A stretch of DNA of 64,000 bases, taken from NCBI GenBank assembly GCA_963989245.1, contig OZ022346.1, forward strand, positions 55,114,430 to 55,178,429, given 5' to 3'. Under the pieces are notes generated by a model. It did no database searches, was not told the DNA's origin, and was given only the letters and a program-made list of their open reading frames with translations. Both the position numbers and the translations under genes were made by a program. The DNA comes from Nansenia antarctica (Eukaryota > Chordata > Actinopteri > Argentiniformes > Microstomatidae). Of this stretch, positions 41,097-53,214 are shown in pieces; the first letter of the stretch is position 1, and every line of letters begins with the position of its first letter.

Positions 41097-44000
41097 GATT
41101 ATGACGATTATTCAACTAATTAAAATTCTCCACGATAAAGTTATCGCGGGTGTTTTTATCGCGATTAACGATAAACACGATAATCGTCCCATCCCTACTA
41201 GAGACCTGCTAGAGTCCTGCTAGAGAGACCTGCTAGAGACCTGCTAGAGACCTGCTAGAGAGACCTGCTAGAGAGCCCTGCTAGAGAGCCCTGCTAGAGA
41301 CCTGCTAGAGTCCTGCTAGAGACCTGCTAGAGACCTGCTAGAGAGCCCTGCTAGAGACCTGCTAGAGAGACCTGCTAGAGCCCTGCTAGAGAGACCTGCT
41401 AGAGAGCCCTGCTAGAGAGCCCTGCTAGAGAGCCCTGCTAGAGACCTGCTAGAGTCCTGCTAGAGTCCTGCTAGAGTCCTGCTAGAGAGCCCTGCTAGAG
41501 AGCCCTGCTAGAGACCTGCTAGAGCCCTGCTAGAGAGCCCTGCTAGAGCCCTGCTAGAGACCTGCTAGAGACCTGCTAGAGTCCTGCTAGAGTCCTGCTA
41601 GAGAGACCTGCTAGAGACCTGCTAGAGTCCTGCTAGAGAGACCTGCTAGAGACCTGCTAGAGACCTGCTAGAGACCTGCTAGAGAGACCTGCTAGAGAGC
41701 CCTGCTAGAGAGACCTGCTAGAGACCTGCTAGAGACCTGCTAGAGAGCCCTGCTAGAGAGCCCTGCTAGAGACCTGCTAGAGTCCTGCTAGAGAGACCTG
41801 CTAGAGACCTGCTAGAGACCTGCTAGAGACCTGCTAGAGAGACCTGCTAGAGAGACCTGCTAGAGACCTGCTAGAGACCTGCTAGAGAGCCCTGCTAGAG
41901 AGCCCTGCTAGAGACCTGCTAGAGTCCTGCTAGAGAGCCCTGCTAGAGAGCCCTGCTAGAGCCCTGCTAGAGTCCTGCTAGAGTCCTGCTAGAGAGACCT
42001 GCTAGAGACCTGCTAGAGACCTGCTAGAGTCCTGCTAGAGAGACCTGCTAGAGAGACCTGCTAGAGAGACCTGCTAGAGAGCCCTGCTAGAGAGCCCTGC
42101 TAGAGACCTGCTAGAGTCCTGCTAGAGTCCTGCTAGAGAGACCTGCTAGAGACCTGCTAGAGACCTGCTAGAGACCTGCTAGAGAGACCTGCTAGAGAGA
42201 CCTGCTAGAGAGACCTGCTAGAGAGACCTGCTAGAGACCTGCTAGAGAGACCTGCTAGAGAGACCTGCTAGAGAGACCTGCTAGAGACCTGCTAGAGAGA
42301 CCTGCTAGAGAGACCTGCTAGAGAGACCTGCTAGAGACCTGCTAGAGAGACCTGCTAGAGAGACCTGCTAGAGTCCTGCTAGAGAGCCCTGCTAGAGAGC
42401 CCTGCTAGAGAGACCTGCTAGAGAGACCTGCTAGAGACCTGCTAGAGACCTGCTAGAGCCCTGCTAGAGACCTGCTAGAGACCTGCTAGAGAGCCCTGCT
42501 AGAGTCCTGCTAGAGACCTGCTAGAGAGACCTGCTAGAGAGACCTGCTAGAGACCTGCTAGAGAGACCTGCTAGAGACCTGCTAGAGACCTGCTAGAGAG
42601 CCCTGCTAGAGAGACCTGCTAGAGAGACCTGCTAGAGACCTGCTAGAGACCTGCTAGAGAGACCTGCTAGAGACCTGCTAGAGCCCTGCTAGAGAGACCT
42701 GCTAGAGAGCCCTGCTAGAGAGTCCTGCTAGAGACCTGCTAGAGACCTGCTAGAGAGACCTGCTAGAGAGTCCTGCTAGAGACCTGCTAGAGACCTGCTA
42801 GAGAGTCCTGCTAGAGACCTGCTAGAGAGACCTGCTAGAGAGACCTGCTAGAGAGCCCTGCTAGAGCCCTGCTAGAGCCCTGCTAGAGAGCCCTGCTAGA
42901 GAGACCTGCTAGAGCCCTGCTAGAGAGCCCTGCTAGAGAGACCTGCTAGAGAGACCTGCTAGAGACCTGCTAGAGACCTGCTAGAGAGTCCTGTTATATG
43001 GACCTCCTCTACGTGTACATCACTATAAGGATCAGGCATGAAAATGGGTCGGGGTGAAAAAGGTGAGAAGGAACCTGCTAGGCGGTCCCGGCGGAAAGTT
43101 TTTTTTGTGGAAAAATTAGCTTCCATGTGCTCATATCTGATTTCTTTTAGATTTACTCTAGTGGTGGTCACATGCAGAATTACAAGATTGCAAAAAAATA
43201 AAATAAAAAAACAAATAAAAATGAATGTAGGTCACCTATTTTGGATTCAAAACGGCGAATTTCGCCGAAAGGTGAGCGATTATCATGCCTGTAGAGAGCC
43301 CTGCTAGAGAGCCCTGCTAGAGAGCCCTGCTAGAGAGCCACGTTAGTTTCCGTGAGCTGTTACTGTGGAGGGGCACCAGAGAGGGGGGGAGGCCAGGGAG
43401 GTCAGACAGACAGACAGGTCACAGAAACACAAGAGACAGTGTGTCTTGTCTTGTCCCAACTTCTCTGATCTAAAACGGTACAGTAACACAGTGTAATCCA
43501 ACAGTCGTTTCGCAGGAAAATAGCTGATGAGCTTCCGTGTTCAATGTTGACGTTTCTACCCAAACCATCAAACCACCAGCCGTGTCATTACCCGAGCCCG
43601 CGCGGCAGAGGTTGGACGGAGAGGGTAGATAGGGTACGCTACAGGTCTAGGATAGGGTACGCTATAGGCCTGTAAGGGTATTATATATAGATATGGTACG
43701 CTACAGGCCTGTAAGGGTATATAGATAGGGTACGCTACAGGCCTGTGTCGGCCCGCCACGCATGCTATGGATCCATACCCATTACCACAGCAGAAATGGA
43801 TCGCTACCTACCACTGCTATTTTACAAGTAATGGTTCTAGCCATTCACACATCCGAATCCATACATGATCTGGGCTGAATGTCACACATAGGATCAGATG
43901 AGTTTCCCTGTTTGGGGCCAAGCTAACCAGACATGACCGTACTGGCTCCTGGTTCGGCCAAACTCCTGCAATTGTCCCACAAACCCACAGTCATCAGATA

Positions 44001-45933
44001 GTGTTCAGTTGACTCATTGAACCGCGACACAGCCATACTACTACTGAACAGTTTATACAATTAAGAAGGTTGTTGCATTGCTCTCCAATGGAGAGAGGGA
44101 CATGCATGCATGCTGGCTGGCTGGGTTCTCAGGCGGGAGGGACAGAGAGTGCTGGGCCAATGTGGCTGGGTGTGTGTGTTCCATGTTGGGGGGGCAGAGG
44201 GAGAAGGTAGTGGAGGAGGGAGGGAGGGAGGGAAGCTTCGGTGATAAAAAAAAAAAAGCAAGCAGCAAATGAAGCAGAGCTCACTCGTGGAGCCTTGGTA
44301 AGGAAATGAGAAAAATAAACACACACTTCCTGTTTCTCTCTCTGCCTGAATGTCTCCCTGACACCACAACCACCCCCCTTCCTCCCTTTCCCCCCAATCA
44401 GGAAAGAAGAGGGGCACTGGCGTTCTCCCAGTCCTGAGCTTTCAAACAGACGACAGAGGGCAGAGACACCTTCCACTAGCCAGGGAACATAAACTGATTG
44501 AACTGACAAAAGCTCTGGTGGAGGCAGAGTTTTGGCAACTCCTACACGCAGACCCCTGGAGAATGTAAACTGCACTGTAATGTCCTCTTCTCCACTTGGA
44601 CCTGAGGAGACTGTAGTAAACCAAGACGGCTAAGCTGCCTTTGGGCTGAAGCTATTCCAGTTTAACAGAAAAGGAATGACCACCTGTGATTGGAGGATCC
44701 GCGTGCCTTTTACATTACAGCTTCTCCCTCATCCAGATGCATATAGGTCGTGACAGGCAGAGCGCTTAATCACTTATTTGGCAAGCGATCAACATCTGGG
44801 ATAGACGCTCATTAAAACTCTCTGACCTGACACTCATGTATTCAGGTATTCATGCTCTGAAGAAAAATATGTCAATCAGATAATAATGTACACGATAATG
44901 AATGCAAAAAAAACAAAAGAGACAACTAACGGAAGATGTGCATTCCGCTTTCACAGGCGAAAACATTTGCTTATAGAATGTTTATACGCCTGCAGTGTTA
45001 ATTCCACTAGCCTCTTCAACTGTCAGTAGCACACGCACACACGCACACACGCGCACACACGCGCACACACACACACACACACGCACACACACGCACACAC
45101 ACGCACGCACGCACACACACACAGACACACACAGACACACACACACTAATTAAAAGGCCCTGGCTACACAACTGCACACAGCAGTTTCACTGGCACACAG
45201 TCCTGGGCCTGTGGTGGCTCAGCACAAAACAAGACCAAGATCAATGGACTGATCAGGAGGAGGAGGATGGGGCAGACGGCTTCACAACAGAGAGGTTTGT
45301 GTTGCATGTGGCGGACTAAGTCTATAGGCTAGGCTAGGACTAAGGCTATAGGCTAGGACTAAGTCTATAGGCTAGGCTAGGCTAGGCTAGGCTAGGCTAG
45401 GCTAGGCTAGGCTAGGCTAGGGAAATAGAGAAATTGGGGGCACACACGCAGCGGAGTACGACCTGTAAGGTCTCCTGATGTTCTGGTGAGTCGTATGGCA
45501 GTGGAGGTCTGGAGGTCTGCGTTTCCCTTCAACTTTCTGCAAATAGCCTGGAAGGGCATGTACCTGTGGTGCCGTGTGTTGGGTGCATTACCTGTGGTGC
45601 CGTGTGTTGGGTGCATTACCTGTGGTGCCGTGTGTTGGGTGCATTACCTGTGGTGTGTTGGGTGCATTCACTTCACCTTTCACCCACTTCATCCGCTGCA
45701 GGGATGAGGCCGTTTTCAGATTAATGGAAAGAATGTTGTAACCTCTCCCTCCCACTGACACCACAACAGACACTCTCCCTCCCACTGACACCACAACAGA
45801 CACTCTCCCTCCTCCCACTGACACCACAACAGACACTCTCCCTGCCACTGACAACACATAAGACAATGAGGAATTCACGGGTCTCGAGTCCAGGTGTTTT
45901 CAGTTCAAAAACATCTCATAAACCCCCCCCCAA

Positions 45934-45976
<43 letters not shown>

Positions 45977-48900
45977 CGCGAGGCATGTGACTGGTGGAGA
46001 GACAGAACACTGGGTTGGCTTCGAGACCAATCGAGAGGAGAGGTGAGCCGGTGCCACAGGGGAAGAGAGAATGAGACAGGCTGAAGTCATCCCAGAAGCA
46101 TCTCGCAGCAGCCCGATACTATGCCAAGCTTGAGCATGGCCGGAGACGTGGGGGGGGGGGGGGGGGGGGGAGGCGTCTGTCTGTCAAAGATCTTGGCAGC
46201 TTACCCTTTCCCGGTTTACCTTTATCAGAAATGTGTCAACAGGTAACTCTTCACCGGGACTATTTCTCACAGACCTGAGGAGCCCTAGCAACGAAGTGAG
46301 AGAGCTACGGCCTCTCATGTGGCTGAGAAATAGTCTGCATAGGCAGGAGAACACACAGTGACATCATCAATTGGCATGCAGGGGAGAGCGGAAGTACCAG
46401 TGATGGGGGGGGGGGGGGCCTCGGCTTCTGGTTACAAATATGGTAATACTTATGTATGATGCTTTACATTAGAGAGACGCCACAGGACCTTCAGGACTAC
46501 ATCTGTCTTTTTCTTATTAACCACTCACTGTGTCTAAAGTTCGTACAAAAATAATCTGTGAACGGAATCGCTGTCTTACCTCATCCAGCCACGGATTCCC
46601 TAGTTTTAGCAGTGCCAGTATTCTGAAGCAGCAATATTTGAAGTTTCACTTTCACTGTTGGCTCGCCTCGCCGTGGCTTGGACCCCAGACGTACCACACG
46701 CAGACTGACTATGGGGCACACACACGCAGACTGACTATGGGCACACACACGCAGACTGACTATGGGCACACACACGCAGACTGACTACAGGGCACACGAC
46801 TGGGATCAGGACTCACTCAGAAGCCCTACGTTTAACACAACAGTCTGAAATTATACAAATGATCGCATATCTGTCAGTTGCCAAACCTGCCTAGTAACAC
46901 GTACTACTCTAGTAACAACACTGGAGCGAGGTAACTAATTACACGGTATAACGAGTGTCAGCTTCTAATCGTGAGCTAGTGGACCATTGGGACCATTGGG
47001 ACGGTTGTTTGTTGACATCCGCACAGCGCCTGTCGGATTGAGTGACAGGTCAAGTCCAGAGCCCCGCCGTCACGTAAGAGCACAGTACGTGGCAGAGCTG
47101 GGGTCGACTCGGATCCTGTTGAGGAATTCTACTCTCAACCGCGAAGGAAACCAGTTCCAACCTGCAGTGACACTCATCTGAAATACTTCAGGACTGTCCT
47201 CACCACTGCAGACCTTCCAGACGAAAGGCGCACCGACACACCACGTCAACGTGGGATAATTACAACACAAACATTCTGGAATGACATTTGAGAAACATTC
47301 AAGAGATATGGTACCTGGTCTTTGAATTTAGTAGTTAAGGAGTTAACTTAATCAGGTTGAAGTATATCACGGGGGGCCTTCAGTCGGCAGCCATAGACGC
47401 ACACGACTAAAGGATATCTTAAATGAGTTGAGGGAAATTGTATTGGCTTTCTATGAGAAGTCTGACTAAGGGAGAGATAGCGGGCAAGGAAGCAATGCAG
47501 ACATGTCAGAATCAGCAGATGACCCGACATGTTGGAAAGCATCCGAGTGCAACTCCACGCATGGAGGCCTCCCTGCTCATGATTACAGGTTCCATCGGAA
47601 ACGTCAACATTGTCTGCGTGAAACGGCAAGACTGCCAATTATAAACAGGTAAAATGTGCCAAACTGTGAGCCTGTTTCTAATATTAGTGTTGTCAGTCCT
47701 CGGGCTGGGGGACTGGTTCTGTGGTGATTCATATTTTTGGGTGAGAGCGCCATACCACACAGCTGAATATAAACACACATCGTAGACATCGTAAAACGGA
47801 AACTTAAGTCACCTTACACAATCAACGAACACCTCCCTGAGTCACCCTCCTCCAAGACCGGCGACTGAACAGACAAAAGAACAATAACATCTACATCTGT
47901 CTCCATGCTATATCATAAATAATTTAGTGGCATTTTAATGTATTCTTGTGCCTCTATATTTGCAATTCTAAACACGTGAGTGGCTGCATATATGGGCAGG
48001 TCAAAAGCTTTATTTTTAATAACAACAATTTTGTAGAAAACAAAACAAACTATGAAATATGAATTAAAAGCCCTCTCTTTGAAAACGCTCAAATATCTTA
48101 AAATGGCATAAACAGTGAGGGACGACCAGCGAGATCACATTACAACATGGAGCCATCTCACTGGACCACTTCACCATAAAACCCAATTGGATACAATTAC
48201 ATTTCATTCAGAGCTGACAGAGTTTCTAATGCAGCTGACCTTTGTGAAGCTAAGCCGGTTGTGCCTCCTCCTCTGTGGTCAGAAGGCATGTGAGAGGCAG
48301 GGGTTCAGGCCTGTGAGTGGCAGGGGTCCAGGCTCTTCCTCTGTGGTCAGAAGGGCTGTGAGAGGCAGGGGTTCAGGCCTGTGAGTGGCAGGGGTTCAGG
48401 CTCTTCCTCTGTGGTCAGAAGGCATGTGAGAGGCAGGGGTTCAGGCCTGTGAGTGGCAGGGGTTCAGGCTCTTCCTCTGTGGTCAGAAGGCATGTGAGAG
48501 GCAGGGGTTCAGGCCTGTGAGTGGCAGGGGTTCAGGCTCTTCCTCTGTGGTCAGAAGGCATGTGAGAGGCAGGGGTTCAGGCCTGTGAGTGGCAGGGGTT
48601 CAGGCTCTTCCTCTGTGGTCAGAAGGCATGTGAGAGGCAGGGGTTCAGGCCTGTGAGTGGCAGGGGTTCAGGCTCGTCCTCTGTGGTCAGAAGGGCTGTG
48701 AGAGGCAGGGGTTCAGGCTCGTCCTCTGTGGTCAGGAGGGCTGTGAGAGGCAGGGGTTCAGGGGTTCAGGCCCTTCCTCTGTGGTCAGAAGGGCTGTGAG
48801 AGGCAGGGGTTCAGGCCTGTGAGAGGCAGGGGTTCAGGCTCGTCCTCTGTGGTCAGGAGGGCTGTGAGAGGCAGGGGTTCAGGCTCTTCCTCTGTGAGCT

Positions 48901-51900
48901 TTCAACAAAAGAAGTGGGCCACCCTACTGTACCGCCTCCCCTCCTCCACAGACCAAACAGAGCCATGTGCTGGGCTAGGCCTGCAGAGACAGTACTCTGC
49001 CAAACAGGCCAGGGCCAGAGACTGACCAACATAGTCAGGTAACGTGTTGTGAGAGGCACAGAGACATGTAGAATACAGCAGAGAGGCACAGAGACATTTA
49101 GAATACAGCAGTATAGGAAATATTCACTTCCTTTTTTCCCCAGGGGTATTTTTGTCCCCATGAACTCAGGGGCTGCACTGCTGAAAAACTGAAATACCAA
49201 ATCTGTAAACATTTCTTATATGTCTTAATTAAATTATTACTTGAAAGAATATGAGAAATTGAAATATTAGTCTTAACGAATATGTAGGCTAAACTCACAT
49301 TCTTGTTACTGCTTTTCCTTAATGTGACGCAGGCTTTACGTGAATGCACTGTGGACTTCTTTGTTCGTATAAATCAATCAAGAAAGTTTGACTGAAACCA
49401 TGTTAAACTGCTAACTGAAACTATATGCTACATTTCGGCTGCTGTGGCCAATTAAAATCACAGACACTTCACAGATTGTGTCATTATTGGTCAACATCTT
49501 AAGATATGTGAAAAGTTGTGAAAGAGTCCAAACAGTGAAAAGTCAGAAGTTGTGATTTATGGGAGAACTCTCTCTCTGCCTTGGTGTGAAACAGTAACGA
49601 CAAAGTATTCAGCCTCTCCTGAGTCTCACCATTCCTTTCATTATCTTCAAAGGTGAACTGTATCAAATGTCCCTTGTAATGAGAAGGAGTGCCATGCTTC
49701 CCTGTAAAGCAGTCACAGCTTGATTCAACTCAATTAAACTTAATTTAGCCCAAATTAGGCCGGCCTGCGCTAAGCTTTCAGGTCCAGACAGACGCAAACT
49801 CACACTTTGGATCAGCTGATCCGTGGGTAATCTTAAACTCCCCTCGTTTCACTCAAAGGTAAGTGAGTTTACAGCCATGGGAACCAGAGTTTTAGGAGCG
49901 CTGCATGACTGAGACATAACGCGTTCCCAAAGTTAGCCTAGTACCTCCGCCACAGGGACTAAAGAGGACGGCAACACTTAGAGGCCTTCAGGACGTCCAG
50001 TAAACCAGTAAACCCATCTCCCAAACAAAGAACTAACCAACTAAAAGAGGTGGATTCAAGAAGCATTTCAACACACCTACACACCTCCTGCTGTGTGACA
50101 GTTTGTTCATCTATAGCTATGAACAGGTGAGTCAGGGTAGAGCTAGTAGAGAAATGCGATGTACAGATGTTAGTCTGACTCAGGCGTTAGGCCCCGCCCA
50201 CCCCGTGAGTTGGAGAGCACCCGAGGGCCAGGGCTGGAGCAGGGGTAATTATGTAATGAAGCTGGTGTTGATTTGGACCGGAGTGCAGTGAGGCCCCGTG
50301 CCCTGGCAGTTTGTTCCATTTCGAGATTCAGGCAGTTTGTGTGTGATTCTAAACTACTGCTGCTGCTGCTGTTGGCTGGCTTTCTCTGCTCTGTCAGGGT
50401 TATGCAACTCCCTGTGCATGCAGACACAAGTGACTAACAACCTGGCAAGAGACTTTGTGCACGGTAACACTGAGAGACATCTTTAATCGATTCCAGTGTG
50501 ATAATTCTGGTGTGTCATGTGACCTACTGACCAGGGAGACATTTCTCCTGATGTCATGCCTACCGTTCATCTCTCCGACGGACTGGCTTGTATCCTGAAA
50601 CCTCTCAACACCACAGCACCCATACCTATCAATACCACATCAAACCTCTCAATACCACAGCAACCATACCTATCAATACCACATCAAACCTCTCAATACC
50701 ACAACAACCATACCTATCAATACTAGGGATGCTCCGATCTGGATTTTTGGGGCCGATACCGATCACCGATTTTTTTCCTCAAGATCAACCGATACCGATA
50801 CCGATACCGATTTTTTACAAAATACATAACTGTAGGCCTACTGACTGGACAGCCTACATATTTTTTGCTTTTTAGACAAAAGTTTTGATCCATTAGGCAC
50901 CAAGCAAACGCAGACCCATTTTTATGGCATAGTAAAAGTCTGGCCTATCACCCAGTTAGGGCCTGAAGCCCAAGTCAGTCGATATGGCTGTATAAAAGAC
51001 ATCATAAACGTGGCCTTCATGGTTTACATACTGTTACGTCCTCCTATGTTTTCTGTTCAGTTATCTGTCTTCCCCAGAAAAAAGAAAAAAAAAAAAAAAA
51101 AAAAAAAGATCGGTTTTTGCGATCGCCCATTTTTGCCGGTCACCGATCGAGTCATTTGGAGTGAAATCGGCCGATTTAAATCGGTGGCCGATAAATCGGA
51201 GCATCCCTAATCAATACATCATACCTCTCAATACCACAACAACCATACCTATCAATACCACATCAAACCTCTCAATACCACAGCACCCATACCTATCAAT
51301 ACCACATCAAACCTCTCAATACCACAGCACCCATACCTATCAATACCACATCAAACCTCTCAATACCACAGCACCCATACCTATCAATACCACATCAAAC
51401 CTCTCAATACCACAGCACCCATACCTATCAATACCACATCAAACCTCTCAATACCACAGCAACCATACCTATCAATACCACATCAAACCTCTCAATACCA
51501 CAGCAACCATAACTATCAATACCACATCAAACCTCTCAATACCACAGCAAACACACCTATCAATACCACAGCACCCATACCAACCTGACAGATCTACTGT
51601 AAGGAAGACCCTGGACAATATCATTCCGAAAAGATGAAGGCGCGAGCTAGAGATTGTAAATTATATTTTAAAAAGGACCGCGAGTCCTGAATCAATCAAG
51701 AGAGAGGTCAGGTATGAGTCGTTCCATGTGGTCGTTTTCTCGTGCAAACCCTGCCTCTCTTATTCTCTCTGCCATGGCCTTGAAGGGGCAGAGTGGGCAA
51801 CAGTCAGCTGGCCTGAGCGAGGGAAGGCCGAGAGAGAGAGAGAGAGAGGGGGGGAGGTGGGGGAGAGGGAGGGTTAGGTGACAGCTGAGGAATGCCTGCT

Positions 51901-53173
51901 CTCTCTTTGCCATGGTTTCCACCGACTGTCATTTGAGGAATGTACGCCAGGACGACGGGTCGGGGAATGCTACCCACCCTGACTAGAGCACGTCTACTCG
52001 CCGTCCTGCCCGGCTCATTCACAACTCCCCGGGCCTCCTCTCCTCTCCGTTCTGCAGCTAGCCCTTTACTCCTGGACCTGAAGGGCTGCAGAGGCCTTTG
52101 CAGGCCTTTGTTAAACACCAGATTCAACTCATCCCTAATTAATTGAACCGAGGAGGACCTGTCGGTTCCTCAAGAACGACACTGAGCGGTTGGGAAAAGC
52201 GGGAGCACGCCGTGACCGCGGAGGCCTTCTGATAGAGATCCCCACAGACTAAACCCTCTTAAGCGAGCCGGACTACATTGTGTGACTCACCGACAGACAC
52301 AACCTCTGAATGTATGACAGGTCTCCACTACAAAGCCATGCTACCTAGAGCATTTGTAGTGACTCATACCCAAACTTAGTAGCTCCTGAAACCCAGTCAG
52401 ACAGGGGAACTTGTGTGTGGTTTTCATAACGTCAGCGCTCACCAGTATAACCACCACTACACCTGAGGAGCTACCCCCAACACAACAAGAGGTCACTGAC
52501 TTGTGTCGTCAACATTAGACAACCCCAGAAACATTTAATGGAGATATAATAATAATAATAATACATCTTAATTTCAGTGTGACAGGTCAAACTATTGTCA
52601 CTAAGCAAACTATTAGCCTACAACAATGAAGAATATTGACACCCCATTTGTCTCTATAAATAGATACGCAGGTCAAACCGCAGGCAGAAGACCACTAATC
52701 CTATCCACCCAGTAAAGGGAGAGGTGTTATTAGGGATGAATGTGTTACAGATTGGGGGAGGTGGGGGACATCAGATCTACCAGGCGTGATTCTGTTAGAC
52801 TCGGCCTGGGACACATTAACACTAAAGGCCTCCATTATCTTAAAGGCTCTTAATGACAGGCTCAGCCCATTTTGGGAGGTTCAATGATCAGGGTAACATC
52901 ACTGAACAAATCCACCTTGAACAGAGAGATTCACACAGTGGATAATAATTTCCCCATCAAGGACTGATTAGGCGGATAACCAAAACAAACCTGAGAGGCA
53001 ACACAGACAGACAGACAAGACGCTTTCACTGTGAATGTCAGACGAGTCTGGCAACCTAAGTGAACCAACATCAGCATGACCTTCCTGCAATCCTAGGATT
53101 AGCACGTTAAACTCAAAAGCCCTATATCGCCTTCAACTCCTTTCTAAGACCCCGAAGCCAGGGATCACATGCT

Positions 53174-53214
<41 letters not shown>

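Larger units (their letters stand above)
38665..41197. mobile_element. hAT element, 2533 bp, inserted in the CCTGCTAGAG array and itself invaded by a LINE
   Basis: Ends TAGGGGTGGGACGATTA and TAATCGTCCCATCCCTA, flanked by an 8-bp duplication CTAGAGAC (38657-38664, 41198-41205), although that sequence also occurs throughout the array. ATCG/CGAT-rich subterminal repeats are present at both ends. It encodes a hAT dimerisation-domain remnant (39042-39233, minus) and is split by an L1/Tx1-like fragment at about 39395-40815. Confidence 0.92.

Noticed and set aside
37546..43338. Possible CRISPR array (regular short repeats)
   Set aside because: There are no unique spacers; it is a degenerate minisatellite in a vertebrate intron.
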